A stretch of 64,000 nucleotides of DNA from Allium sativum (GCA_030737875.1 CM060915.1:570508577-570572576), one strand, 5' to 3'; positions 35,481-48,402 are shown, counted from the first letter of the stretch. The notes: generated from the sequence alone by a model not told the origin. Numbers and translations are program-made.

Positions 35481-38191
35481 TGTAATGACCCGTATTCTAC
35501 AAATCATAGGATCGTAGAATATTTATTTCTTTCCCATGTGAAGTCGTATGGTCATGTAACTTTGGGAAACGTCTATTAGAGTCATTTCCCATGTTCATGA
35601 TTTTTGTCGATTTTTAAATGACCATTTTGCCCCTAGTTGGTACTGTTTTGGCCATAACTTTTGATAGGAAAGGAATTTTGACTTGAAACCACTTCCATTT
35701 GATTCGTTTGATGGTTTCTCTTTCCGTAGAGTGGTCACATTAGCCAAACGGACTTACTGTTTGGGAGATATGGCTGAAACAAGGTTTGGAGAGTGAAAAA
35801 CTGCTTAACCGGGCCAAATTGGGTGATTAGTGAGTAGGCCCATAACCCATTTCGGGATTAGCGTTATGGGAGGGCTGAAATGAGATGGAGAATCATTCCA
35901 TTTCAGTTTTCTAGCCTCCACTTATCACCAAGGATCCTTAAAAATGGCCTCCAACCTCTAAATCACCTCCAAATCACCTCTAGGTTAAGGATTTGGCTTA
36001 GCAACCCCTAATCAAGAAGGATCTTCACCAAATCAACAAAGGAGCTGCTGTTTGGTATAGAAATTCGCATCAAATCAGAGAATTATTTCAGATCTTAGTT
36101 TGTTTTGTGGCTAATGTGAGTGATTTGCTTAGTTTTGCACTAATTATGGCTAATTAGGGTTGATTAGTGTTAATTAGCGAATTTAAACATGATAAAATTC
36201 TGGAAAAATATTTATAAAATTCGGAATGATGTTTTAGGCCTCTGATATGAATTTGGGTTAATTTGGTTAAGTTTTGATAATCCTATCATTAGTTTCACCC
36301 AAATATGCTTAAGGGGAAGTTTGGGATTTTGGGTATGTTTGATCCCTTTTTACCTATCATATTGATGTTTTGATGTTTGTGGTTGATTATGTATGTTGCT
36401 ATGACTGTATGAAATACTTTGTGACTGTTTAGAATAGTTGGAATGGTCGAAAACGCCATCGAGGGGCGTAAACAGCTCGCTGGACAAGGTGCAGGGGTTC
36501 GGATCGCATAGGGGGTTGAGGGACGATCGGATCGCCCTATGGGATCGTGGGGGCATCCCCACGAGTCGAGTCACCTCCTCCAAACCAAACCGTCTGTGCA
36601 AGGCCACGATGTGAATCGATGCAGCGCCGTGCCAAACTGAAGTACTCCGACCCGGATCGCCAATGAGCATTACGATCCGATCCGATCCACTCGTGCTTCA
36701 TATCACGATCCGACTAGAGGAAGGTAGCATCCACGATCCGATGCACAACGAGACGATGGAGGAGCGCGATCCGATCTGTATGGGGTATTCACGATCCGAC
36801 CAGAAGTGGAGACCCGATCCGATGGAGACTGGATTCACGAGACCATGGAGGAGGGCGATCCGATCACCTGGAGGACCACGACCCGATCCGATGCAGGAGG
36901 CGCGACCCGATCCGATGAAGAATGTGAAGGCTGATCCGATCCGATTCGATGGTAATGACCAATAACCCGAGATGCAAAGGTAGTCCAAATTGAAGTTAGA
37001 GCTCAGGATCCCGGAACCAGTTGGGAACCAATGAATTCACTTCATGGTTGGACTTTGCCGCGGGACGTGTGCTAAGGAGTTGTCGACGTTCATAGCTTCG
37101 ATTCACCACTAAGAATGGATGATGGCTACTTATTAGTGCAGTAGGGTCATTACGACCTGAGGGGCAAGGTGATGGTAGCAAGACTACGTTATCAGTGCAG
37201 TAGGGTCATTATGACCTGAGGGGCAAGGTGATGCGTAGTAAGACTATGAGCCAGCGCAGATGGGGTGAATAACTCCATGGGGCAAGTGGACATAGTAAGG
37301 ATTAGTAAGGCTATGAGCCAGCGCAGATGGGGTGAATAACTCCATGGGGCAAGTGGACATAGCGAGGAATTTGTGGCTACGTTATCAGTGCAGTGAAGCC
37401 ATTTATGACTTCATGGGGCAAAGTGATCGTAGCAAGGAATGTTGGGTGATCGAAGTGGTGAATATCGTATATTTTAGGCACTGAGTGAGAGATGTGAGGA
37501 TGGATGCTATGCTTGATTGTTTGCCATCAATATGACATGCATACCTCCCCCACCTCCGTATCTTTATATTGATTGATATGATGCCTTAGAGTGTTGTACA
37601 GTATGTAGTGCTAACTCTTTGGTTGCAGGTCCAGGTTCAGGTATGTTTTAGTCTACCTGTTATTGTTCACTTTAGATGCTTATCGCTCATACCAGGCTTT
37701 ATGTCTGACCCAGAGTTTTATGTCTCCTCTTATTACTCTGGGTGCTCACACGAGCAGACTAGAGACAGGTCAGCTGGTGATGTGCGAGTAGCTGATCCGG
37801 GGGCGGGCAGGAGGCTTCCATGTATGATATATATATATATATATACACACATTCTCCCTGTGTCGTTGGTGGTCGCTACTTGGGCATTAGTAGTGTACCT
37901 CCTTTATCTTGTTTTGCTTTGAGACAGTTTGAATGTTATAATAAGCTGTATTCTGAATTTCCGCTGCTATGATGTTTAGTTCTGATTTTCAGCTTATGCA
38001 CTGTCTCTCCTGTTTTATGTCAAGTATGTTATTATTATATTTTGTTAGATGCGCTGTGAGACATTCTACAGGTTCTTTGTATGTTCATTTCCTTCTTCCT
38101 TTTCCTTCTGGCGACCCGTTCCGTGCTAACTGGACATGTGTACAGCGCACTTTTGGGGTAAATGTCGGTTGGTGCGGGGCGGGCCGTCACA
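35481..38191 (+). repeat. Element C 3-prime LTR
   Basis: Copy of 27998-30747 with few substitutions, lacking the extra 47-bp unit and with a longer TA run near 37830. It contains the 17-nt block shared with F (37693-37709) and the ~60-bp array (37130-37436). The apparent 450-codon ORF beginning at 37969 starts in this LTR and runs by chance into D gag; the LTR part is not coding. Confidence 0.95.
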
Positions 38192-38196
38192 ACAGC
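38192..38196. repeat. Target-site duplication of element C (right)
   Basis: ACAGC, matching 27993-27997. Confidence 0.97.
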
Positions 38197-39321
38197 TCAA
38201 AACCCCAGAAGGTCAACTCAGTTTCAGATCTGAGCTTAACAGGTTATACAGATGGAAATCCAGATGGAGACTCAACAGGAGATCTTTCTTGTAAAGATTT
38301 AATTTCTCGCTTAAATGATTTAACTGAATCTGTTGAGAACCTGAAGTCTAAAAATAAAATTCTGAAATCTGAAAAACTTGAATTGATTTGCAAAAATAAT
38401 CATTTGGAATCAAAGCTTAAAAATGTCAAGAAGTTTTCAAATTCTAATTGCAAAAAATGTTTAAATTTGAAAAATGATTTTGTTCGTCAAAATAAAAATG
38501 TTCAAAAACTTGAGGATGAAATTCTGTTTTTAAAAGAGAAAAAGATAGAGTTTGAAAGCACAAACAATAGTTTGCAAAAGGAATTTGAAAATTTCAAGAA
38601 GACTGAAAATTCCAAATATATTTTTGCTGAAGAACAAAGCTTGTTGAAAACTGAGTCTATTTTGAATGAGCTAGAAATTGAGATTGAAAAACTCAAGAAT
38701 TTTGAATCAGAAAGTCGAAAATATTTTGAATTTGAAATTGGTGATTCCCAAGCCAAAGTTAAATTGCTTGAAAATGAGAATTTGGGTTTGAAACAGTCCA
38801 ATGCTGAACAGAAGATCGCTATAAATAATTGCTCAAATCTATTAAAAGAAAATAGCGATCTAAAATCCGAAATTCAACGATTAGAATCAACCTTGGATAA
38901 ATTTTCCAATGGGGAAAAATCGTTGAATATGCTGTTACAAAACCAAGTTTCTATTGGAAATAAATCCAGACTTGGCTTTGGGAAAAAGGATGTTTTTGGA
39001 AAACAAAATTCAAATGATTTGAAAAATCTCTCAAATTGCTTTGGAAAGAACTGCTTTGAAAATTTGAACTCTAAAAATTTCAACGGATTTTTGAATCGTA
39101 ATTGTGATGAGAAATCGTTTAATAATAAACCATTTAAACATTTTTGGAACCTAAAAAATAAAACAGGCTTCGTTAAGTTCAGACAGATTTGGGTTCCTAA
39201 GGGTACGAAAGTTAATTCTAATGGTTTGTTATATAAACAAGTTTGGGTACCTAAAACTGTGAACAAAACTGTTAGTGGTGTTACAAATTTTGTTAGACCA
39301 CTTGATTCTCTAAACTATTAG

Positions 39322-42087
39322 GTACCAGAGGTGGCTGAGGAACTGCTAGAAAAAAGAGATTTGGATTAAAGCTGCTCAGTACTTCTGTAATCATTCACAG
39401 TTCCTTAGCCAAGCTTGTTGAGTTAGAGAGTCTGATTTACATTGGATTCTGGTATGATCTCTAAACTCACCTTTGTAAATATTCTCAGTTTTTTTTTTTT
39501 TTTCTTTGTTTATTTATCCTTCTACCTCCTTCTGTTCTTTTGTTTCTGTTTTTGTCACTGTTGTATCTTTTATTCTGGGCTTTCTTAACTTCAAATTGCA
39601 GAATTCATGATTTTCTGGAAATTTGCTTTATGTGAATAAAACTCTCTTATTTTTAATCTTTTCCAGATCTTGAATTTATTTCTGTAAATATCTGCAATTG
39701 TTTTTTGAAGTTTTTTTTAATTCTTAACAGTGTTGAAGCATTAATATCATATCTTGAACACTGTTATTTTGGATTCTAAATTTTTGAAGATCTGAATAAT
39801 TAATGAAATTTCACACTTATGCTGTTATGAGTTTCTTCCAATTCATTTTGGAAACGCTTAAAATACTATATTCATTACAGTACATCTTGTAACTTATCAG
39901 TTGTGATAATTTCAAAAAAATTCAGATTGGCTTGAATATGTTAAATTGTTTTGAATCAGTGATACATCGTGAAATCTATATTCATTCGTGATCATTTTAT
40001 TTTGAAATCTGTTTATTTGAAATCATCTGAAATTCTTGATATTTTGAATATCACACACCACTTAAATTTGAAATTTAAAAAATATATCAATCTTGTGTGA
40101 CGGATTCATTATATCTCAAAAATCGACATTGATTCATGTGATTTCAAATAAATAATTTCTTAATTTTAGGATCTTGAATAATTCTCAAACTTGATGTAAA
40201 TGATCTGAATATTTCACTTGTGCTTGACAGAGATTTCTTGTGAAAAATTCGTCAAAAATCTGATTTTGTAACTCACTGTTATTTCATGATCAATTGGCTT
40301 GAATATTTGTTTGAAATTATTGATTTCCTGGATCTCGCACACTTCCTAAATCTGAATTATACAAACTGGTGTGATCGATTCATTTAATCTTGAAATTTTC
40401 ATATTCCCTCAAGTGATTTCAAATAAATTGAATTCTTGGATCATGATTTTTTTTACCATCATCTTGACAAGTCTGACTTGATATTTTTCTTGTGCTGACT
40501 GCTTGCTTTGGTATATACTGTTTGTTGCTCTGATGAATATGCCTAATTTATTTGTCTTGTCTACTTGGGCCTAATGATTGTACTTGGATGTCTAGGTCAC
40601 TCGTGTCATATTTCAAATCCTTGATTGTTGTGACATAAACATCTGGTATCAGTTTTGATGTGCTGTTCTCTTTGATCTATTCTCATCATGTACATATATA
40701 TATTTTTTTAAAAAAACCCTCATGTCTTGTATAAATCTTTCGATTTCCTGTTGTAATTATTTTTCAATTTTAAAATTATTTATTGATTATTCATTCATAA
40801 ATTGAAATCAATAACCAAACTGGACTGTAGTTAAATTCATCAAAATTATTATCAGATTTTGAAACTGTGATGAGTTATGACTACATACTTCACAACAAGA
40901 GGAGATTCTATTTAAATTTTCATGATGATTGAACAGTTATTATAATATCTTTGGATTGGCGCTAATTTCACGAACATCTTCTATGTTTATCATCCTTCTG
41001 TCATCCATCATGATTAATGAGGAGAGTTTTTTTTATGTAAACAGTGAAAATATTGGTGATGGAAATGTGACTGCATTATTTTTCAGATTTAGTGATGATT
41101 GAAAATTATCGAAAATCCCGGTACAGCCGAGCATATTTCATAATATGATTAATTTAGAAATTTATTTCACAAATCATCTCTGTACCTACCACCTTTCTAT
41201 CATCCATTTTGGTTTTATATTCCGAGGAGTTTTTTCTTTTAAAAGCTGAAAATGATAAATATACATAAGTATGTCTCTAACCTCATTTAAAAATCCAAGC
41301 ACTGGTCATGCATGGTTAAGAGACAACTTATAATTTAAGCGGCGACTGATCTCATTTAAAAATCCGAGCTCCGATTATGCATGGTCAGTGCGCTCTTAAA
41401 TAAAAAGAAAGGAAATGAAAAATAATTTGAAATAAATAAAAAATTCTTATATGAAATTCTCCTCTGTGTATAATAACCTGCCTATCAATCCATATTCTAA
41501 CTTGTGAAATGTGTTATTATTTTATGACGTATTATGATTTGTTGATTGACAGCTACTGGGATTTGAGAGTATTCGATTTTGTCACTTAAGTTGAACTTAT
41601 AATTATAGGACAAATCCATCACTGTTTTTGTGCTTAGTTTAAAAAAAAGTCTATTTTGAAAATAACTGAAATTCATTTTTCAAAAAAGCTCTCTCCATTA
41701 TTATAATTTCAACATAAATCCTTTATTCTCAAATGTGAAATTTGCCACTGATTCTTTAGAATATTATGATTTTTGTTTGATTTTTTTTGAGAATTGTGGT
41801 GAACATTCTCTCTTAAGCTGATTTTTAGTCATATTTTCATCGTTCTTTTATAATCTGTATCCTTTTGGTGATAACAAAAGGGGGAGAATGGTTGAGAATT
41901 TGGTTTATGAGTGAATTTTTTTAATACTTTTGAAAAATCATTCGATTTATTCTGTTCACTCTTGCACATATGTATCAGAGCTAGGGGGAGTTTAGTTGTA
42001 GGGGGAGCATACATTTAGGGGGAATTTCACTATTCACGAATAAACACATTTAATATATTCAAAATCTTTTATTTGTTTGTCATCATC
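39322..42087 (+). mobile_element. Element D interior 3-prime of gag, non-coding
   Basis: 2.8 kb where a copia pol should be, with no long ORF and no RT, integrase or RNase H motif. It is AT-rich with dispersed direct repeats. One is a segment with TTGAATAT..., ...GTGATTTCAAATAAAT (about 39930-40160 and again about 40290-40440). Another is a CTCATTTAAAAATCC...TGCATGGT pair near 41281 and 41350. Several GGGGGAG tracts lie between 41878 and 42100. A TTGGATTCTGGT (Leu-Asp-Ser-Gly in one frame) near 39444 could be a protease remnant. Confidence 0.7.
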
Positions 42088-42100
42088 AAAAGGGGGAGAT
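42088..42100 (+). other. Polypurine tract of element D
   Basis: AAAAGGGGGAGAT, directly before the 3-prime LTR at 42101. Confidence 0.9.
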
Positions 42101-44973
42101 TGTTGTATATAACGTAGTTGTATACACAATTATATGATTTTTGTTTGATGATAACAAACAAGTATATTTTACTTTAAATGTGTTTGTTACTATTATATCA
42201 CATCTCAGATAGAAATATAATATTTATGTTTAAATAGAATACGACTATACACGAATTCAAATATTCAACTGTATTTTATTTAAATAGAATATTTTATTTC
42301 AATAATTAAACAGTACAAAAATATAAACTCCACTATTTGTACATTTCACTGATATTCATTATTGTACAATCAATTTTAGTATACACAAAGCTCCTTTCTA
42401 CAGACACTCGATTATACAAGCATACACTCAGACGCTCATTTACAGTTTCACTGTTACACACACTAATATACTTTCACTATCATCTTCTGTCTCTGTGTTC
42501 TGTCACACTGCAATAGAAATGAATATGGTGCTGATTTATGTCAAGTGTTTAGGTCAAGCAAACTCAGCATCATGGCAGCTGAATAAAAAAAAAATTGACA
42601 TATGGGAACAAGCATGTATGCGACACAGTGGAGCTACAGTCTATACATGTCCATATTAATGAACAAGTTTTTAATGTGCCAAGAATCAATCAAGAAATCA
42701 ATTCATGTTTCACAGATTATGTGTTGATTATGGCAAGTTTCAAGAGCATGGCAAAATGTTTCAGATTTTCAAATGGTACATGCAAATGAAGTTAATGTAT
42801 ATAACCAGTATGACCAGGTCAAAACAAAAGAGAGCACGGCAACAATCATAGAAGGAATACATTTTCACATTCATTCATGGACCAGTTTAAGCAACATGAT
42901 TGAAGCATTGCATTTGCTCGTATATGGGAGGTGTTCACTTTTTTTTAGCAAGGAGATCTTTGCTAAAATATTCTAGAATTTAATGGTCTCCAATTATACA
43001 GTGGGAAATAAATGTGCTACAATTTTATTCAAGAAATCTAAATTCACATTTGACAAGACAATCATTCTTTTGGGGCAATTTATTTTCAGAAACTCAATTT
43101 GTTTTTGGCAACAGGTTAAACGACTGAAGTTCATAAGCCAACATTGAAGAGAACCAAATTGGCAGCAAAACAATTGTTCTACAGCAGTTCAATAGATCAA
43201 CATGAGCATTCAGTGTTCAAGTGCAATTCATCTCTCAAACAAATGGCAAGACTCAAGCATGTGTGAATTAATGTGCCAGATGTACAAGAATTATTCATGA
43301 GCAAGTGCATGTAAGAGCTTTTGGAAAGAAATCACAAACATTTCTTTTCGAAATTCTACTAAATGTGGCAAGTGTTATCTGTCCTCTAGAAATTCAAATT
43401 ATGTCTTTCCAGAAATTACAGGAATCAGGTTTGGCAAGCAAGCATATATTTGTCAAGCTTTAATGACAGTCCAAAAATCCATTCATGATTTTCTGTAACT
43501 GTTTTTAAGAGTCAATGTTGGCAAGGAATCAATTTTTTTGGAAAAACACAATTCAGCAAAACCATGTTTGGCAAGTAATAAATAATTTCTTTCCAAGAAC
43601 ATAAATCAGCTTTCCAGAAATTCAGAGTAAACATTTATGCAATCAAATCTTTGTGTTTCAAGAATTTTATCAATGAATTCATCAATTCATGTTCACAGCA
43701 AGTTTTCAAGGCCAAGGATGTCAAAAGAGGAAAGCATCAATATGTTTCCAGATTTAAAACAAATCAATATGTATTTGTTTGGCAATTTTTTCTAAGGGGA
43801 CAGCTAATGAAATATATTTTTCCTGAATTGCTATCAATGTTGATTCAATCAATAAATCATTTAAAGGCAGAGCAGCTATCATGCAAAGAGAATGTTGAAT
43901 TTCCAAGAAATATAATTTAAACCTTTGTTTTGGCAAGCTTTATTCATTTTCCAGAAATGATTTCATGGCATAATATCAAGTGGGCCAAAGATTTTATTTC
44001 TTTATTTTACAAAGGTGTTATAAGGCAACAATTCAAAAAGGTTTCCAGAAAATTTTCAAGGGCGATTCAATCAAGGCACCAAAGGGAAGAAATCACGCAA
44101 CGCAAATCAGTCAAGTCATTCAGTGAAATCAGAGCAATAAAAGGATTCTATTATCCTATATTAACACCTATCCTCATTAGCAATTTGCATCAAAAACAAA
44201 AATCCAAAATTTCAAGAGCAAAAATCTAATCAAATTCAGAGAACTCACAAAATGTTTTTGATTGCAATCCAAGACTGTGAATCGAGCAGGAGCATAATTT
44301 TGAAGAAGCTTTGGAGATTATTTCTTTCAGAACATCAATCAATCGATTCGAGTTGGAAGATTTCAAAGAAACCCGAAAATTCCTTTTTCTCATAGCCTCC
44401 ATGTTCATTTCCTTAGAAGCAAAGGATCAGGCTGAACAAATAAAGAAAATGGGCAGCCAACATAAGTCAAAAGGGATTAGTTTGTATTAAAGAGGGGGTT
44501 TCTTTGCTTTCTTTTTATTTATTTTCAATTCTTTTGTAAACTGTCAAAACAGTTTCTAGAATTCTGTAAAAATCTAGGGAAAACCAGTTAGGTGATTAAC
44601 TGGCAGTTGGCAGAGTCTGTAAAATCTGGGTTACTGGTTACAGGGTTGTAGTCAAGGGAAATCTGATCGAGGGGATATTGATCAGTCTAGGGTTTTGAGC
44701 GTAGGGTTAGAATAGGAGCAGGGTTTGCGAGTGTACATGGTCTTGTATGCGGGAGCTGTTCTATCACGTAGTAGAAACCTTAGAAATGCAGCAGTAGGTA
44801 GGGTTTTGTCGAAGCTGGGTATATCTGTGTGTGATTTATTTTCTACAGTTCTGTTTTCGCTATATTCTGTGATGTGTTAATTATTATATATCTCGTTAGA
44901 ATTTTAATTCTGTTAAAAACTATGATAAACCCTATTCACCCCCCCCCCCTCTAGGATTAATCTAGATCCAACA
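42101..44973 (+). repeat. Element D 3-prime LTR
   Basis: Starts TGTTGTATATAACG and ends CTAGATCCAACA. It aligns with 24774-27648, with scattered substitutions and small indels. The C run near 44940 is shorter than in the partner. Confidence 0.92.
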
Positions 44974-45241
44974 CGATTAACTCTAATCGATTAACTCTAT
45001 TGATTAACTCTACTGATTAACTCTCATCGATTAACTCTAATCGATTAACTCTAATCGATTAACTCTGATCGATAAACTCTATTTGGTTAACCCTATTCGA
45101 TTAACTCTATTTGATTAACTCTATTTGGTTAACTCTATCGATTAACTCTTATCACTTAACTCCTTTTGAATAACCAATATTTGATAACCCTTTTCGAATA
45201 ACCAATATTCGACTAACTTTAATTCGACTAACACTATTTGA
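44974..45241 (-). repeat. TCGAATA/ATCGATTAACTC array, right part
   Basis: Continues the array of 24112-24773 beyond element D. It begins with the duplicated CGATT (44974-44978) and consists of ATCGATTAACTCTA-like units followed by AATATTCGA units. Confidence 0.85.
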
Positions 45242-45710
45242 TTACAAATATTTCCTTATCTATTTGTTTATACAAATATTTCCTTTTTTATTTGGTTTCA
45301 CAAATATTTCCTTTTCAATTCTATTTATTTAACAAATAAATATTTCCTTTTCAATCCTATTTATTTAACAAATAAATATTTCTTTTTTAATTCTATTTAT
45401 TTAACAAATAAATATTTCCTTTTCAATTCTATTTGTAAATGTTTTACAAATATTTCCCTTTCCAAATCTATTTATAAATGTTTTACAAATATCTCCTTTT
45501 CAAATCGATTTTTTAACAAATAAATATTTCCTTTTCAATCCTATTTATTTAACAAATAAATATTTCCTTTTCAATCCTATTTGTAAATGTTTTACAAATA
45601 TATCCCTTTCTATTTTATTTGTAAATGTTTTACAAATATTTTTCTTTCTATTTATTTTACAAATATTTTCCGTTTATATTTGTTCTGTTTATATAATAAA
45701 TAAATATTCC
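45242..45710 (-). repeat. ATTTATTT/ATTTGTAAA hairpin array in B 3-prime LTR
   Basis: Units of 35-45 bp joined by TTTCCTTTTCAATCCT. Two arm types alternate: ATTTATTT with AAATAAAT around a 3-nt loop, and ATTTGTAAA with TTTACAAAT around a 3-nt loop. Both are perfect stems. The partner array is at 52951-53420. Confidence 0.85.
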
Positions 45711-47290
45711 TTTTATAAAATTCTTTAATTTTATAATTATTTTCTTTTATAAAATCCATATTCCTTTCATATATAAAATCCATTGATTTTATATAAATAA
45801 TTTATTTTCAAAATACATTTTGAAAAATCCCCTTTTCTACATCGCAGTATTTCTTACGGTATTTAATATACCAAATAACAATGATCAATATCATTCAACA
45901 CACGTAATCAACAACAGATTATATATCACATCATATATCACAATATATGAAAAACAGTAAAATAAATGTTGAGAAATCCTGTTGGATTCCTCCGACCTGT
46001 TCCCCTGCATCCACAGATGTTACACAATATAATCACATCAATTTCATTTCAATATGAAATATTATGATAAACAGAATCAATATTTTACTATATATATATA
46101 TCGTTATCGATTATTTTAACTAATACACAAGCAATTCAACCAAACAATCATCACACAGTAGTCAATCAGCATTTATCATTACTAGATTAAATTTATAAAA
46201 ATATAAACTGATAGAGTTGGTGAGTTTTACTCACATTGGACGATCATCGTTAATAACGATAACCATCGCTTGATTTAGACAGACAATTTATTTTTCTATA
46301 AATTGTAACGAGCTCCAATTCACTCCCAGTCAGTTCCATTGTGGAGCTCTCGTCCATACGATCCCAACGGATCTAGTTTCATCAGATTCTGATAATGTAT
46401 GACGAAGTTATACATTTTATAAGTTTGCATATATATTTATATAATCTAATTTAAATGAATTAAATTATCTGGGCCTCACACTATCATTCAGCCCAACCTT
46501 ACTTGCGCAAGACCCAAGCCCGCTCTAATCCATCTTCCCCGTTACACAAAACTTTCTTTCCAGTAAAGAAAAACCTCCCCCATTGCCGCATCTTCATTCC
46601 ATCATTCCTCCTTTCATACTCCTCCGATTCACAAACGGAAATCACCATTTTAATCTCCTTCAAAATCTCTCCAACCTCATATCCAATTCATACAGCTCGA
46701 TCCCCCCTTTCAATTTCCATCTGATTTCATTTTTCACGAAACACGGTAAGAACTGCAACACTAGTTCAAGAAGAATCCCCCTCTATACTTCCTTAAAAAT
46801 CAAGGAAAATATACGAAAATTCCTAGCGTCGATCACTCTTCATCTTCATCCCAAAAATACCTTACTCGACCTACTGCTTGTCATCGCGGTTCTCAAGTGA
46901 ACCCGCACCTCCAAGGGTAAGGATCGTCACTTTTATTTTTATTTTAATCCCAGAAAAATCCTAAAGGCTCCATTTTGATTGCTGAATCCAAATATGATAT
47001 CGATTCCAGGAATCGATGCTTCAATCTCTTCATATACTAAACCCTAGGCACGCTGGACTAGCATGGAGACACCAAACACATGATCGCGGCTAGTAATTCT
47101 TACATGGGATTGAAGCTCTCGCCTAGGGGATCTCAACGAATCAGGAATTGAATTTTTCCATTTAGTATTTGATTTTTAAAAATTACTTAAAGATGAAGTC
47201 TTTCCTCGTTTTACTGGAAAGATGAAGAAAAGGTAGCAGAGTATTTTATGTTGATCGTGGAACGGTTTGACTTAGGATTAGGAAGGGTGG

Positions 47291-47303
47291 GTTATTTATA
47301 GAT
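47291..47303 (-). promoter_or_regulatory. Putative TATA box of B 3-prime LTR
   Basis: The minus strand reads CTATAAATAAC about 1.07 kb from the LTR start, followed by a GC-richer leader-like region. The partner is at 55015-55025. Confidence 0.5.
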
Positions 47304-48367
47304 AGTTATTATATTTTTTTATTCAATTATTTTCAATATAATAAGCTACTTCTATTTGTATTCGTCCATTAAAAATTGCTATGATCACACATGATACCCA
47401 AAAATCACGAAACTGGACATGCAACTACAGTCTGACATTACGGACCCAACGAAACTAGTTTCGTCGAATTCTGACTCCGTTTGCTCACACAGCGTATTTT
47501 TAACCGTCAAAATACTGACTGTTTTTCACATTAAAAATCCATAGGGCCACACACTGACTCCAAAAATCACGAAACTTGAAATCTAACAATAATTTAATAT
47601 TACGGATCCAACAAAATTAGTTTCGTCGAAAAAGGAGGTCGTTTACAAAACTGGCTATTTTTAAAGCTCTAAATAACCAATTTAAATATATAAATATATT
47701 TAAAAATAATTAATTTAAATATTTAAAAATAAATATTATCGTATATATTCACAATAGAATATCATACAGCTCCAATGGGATTTATAACTCGATATTTCAA
47801 AATTCCCAGTTATATCAATATTCGATTTATATATAAAATCCTTTTATAATATAAATATATATTTATAAATTTCAAAGGAATTCCATAGCTACTTTTCTAA
47901 AATTTGATTTGGACATAAATCAAAATCTATCTGACGAAATCCTGATTTTTCTCTTCCATTAGAAAAATATACTTCACCAGCTCCGAACGTTTCTTGTTTC
48001 ACAGAAATCCAATTTAAAATGGATTCTGTATATTCAGTTGAAGTTCAAATCGCCAAATAGCGAACTGCCATGCCATTTCGAGCTCGATTTTAATTATAAT
48101 ATAATTTATACGTTCAACTGTCATTCAAATAGTATATTCATTAATATAATTCAACTCTATACTGGATAATATATATTATAAATTGTCCAGTTCACATTAT
48201 ATTGTCAATTCACTATTTCGATTGTTTCAGAATTAAATATATTATTTAATTATTATATTAATCAAATAACCACTATTATTTAATTCAACGACCATTTAAA
48301 TCTCCAAACCATTATTTAAATAATTAAATAAATTTATTATAATACCATAAAAATACGGGACATTACA

Positions 48368-48402
48368 TTCTTTCCCCCTTAAAATAATTTCGTCCTCGAA
48401 AT
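48368..48402 (-). other. Polypurine tract and upstream hairpin of element B
   Basis: The minus strand reads TTTTAAGGGGGAAAGAA before TGTAATGTCCCG. A perfect ATTTCG/CGAAAT repeat with a 4-nt loop lies at 48387-48402. Confidence 0.85.

Larger units (their letters stand above)
27998..38191 (+). mobile_element. Element C: Ty3/gypsy Tekay (Del) chromovirus
   Basis: Complete 10.2-kb element on the plus strand with ACAGC duplications. LTRs are 27998-30747 (2750 bp) and 35481-38191 (2711 bp). They are nearly identical, so this is the youngest insertion in the nest. It has a tRNA-Met PBS, one gag-pol frame (30949-35322) with all domains in order, a C-terminal chromodomain, and a PPT. The frame carries four TAG stops and is not functional as read. 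It is inserted in the gag of element D. Confidence 0.95.
27687..39321 (+). pseudogene. Element D gag relic, frameshifted and split by element C
   Basis: Starts at the ATG at 27687, about 25 nt after the PBS. The N-terminal part contains IPSIFNGTDFLNWKLEMEL, then (after a frame change near 27809) RAIHTLYSYIDDVQYSLISH and EIWTTLNTLYGK. This is the pattern of plant copia gag (UBN2/DUF4219-type). Element C is inserted at 27997 within the codon run. Across the insertion the frame continues at 38197 (SKPQKVNSVSDL...) to a TAA at 39319-39321. The second part (about 375 codons) is a Lys/Glu/Asn-rich coiled coil ending with two IWVPKGTK/VWVPKTVN motifs. The middle of a normal gag, including the CCHC zinc knuckle, is missing although the frame is kept, so an in-frame deletion preceded the C insertion. 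The frame change looks like loss of one base; the protein would be non-functional as read. Confidence 0.8.
24774..44973 (+). mobile_element. Element D: defective Ty1/copia (SIRE/Maximus-like), interrupted by C
   Basis: LTRs are 24774-27648 (2875 bp) and 42101-44973 (2873 bp), with ends TGTTG/CAACA and TSD CGATT. Once element C and its duplicated 5 bp are removed it is about 10.0 kb. The interior has a tRNA-Met PBS, a gag relic with an N-terminal copia-type gag segment and a long coiled coil, about 2.8 kb of non-coding DNA, and an AAAGGGGGAGAT polypurine tract. Protease, integrase, RT and RNase H are absent apart from a possible protease trace near 39444. SIRE/Maximus is judged from the large gag with coiled coil and the repeated GGGGGAG tracts before the 3-prime LTR. 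Confidence 0.88.
21942..48367 (-). repeat. Element B 3-prime LTR, split by element D at 24774-44973
   Basis: Aligns to 49869-56045 in two blocks: 21942-24773 and 44974-48367. Order in plus coordinates: transcript-end region (CTCTGGGTCAGTCATGGG near 22360), a part sharing blocks with A1 (22440-23300), TCGAATA hairpin array (24112 to 24773 and 44974-45241), ATTTATTT hairpin array (45242-45710), a leader-like segment (46500-46920), TATA (47291-47303), and U3 to 48367. ORFs such as 22595-22819 and 22677-22868 recur in the partner LTR only as copies. Confidence 0.88.

Noticed and set aside
37969..38196. N-terminal part of the 450-codon ORF
   Set aside because: This part is C LTR sequence read into D gag across the insertion junction. 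The coding relic starts at 38197.
39322..42087. An envelope-like gene after gag in D
   Set aside because: SIRE-type elements can carry one, but no open frame or membrane-protein pattern is present here.
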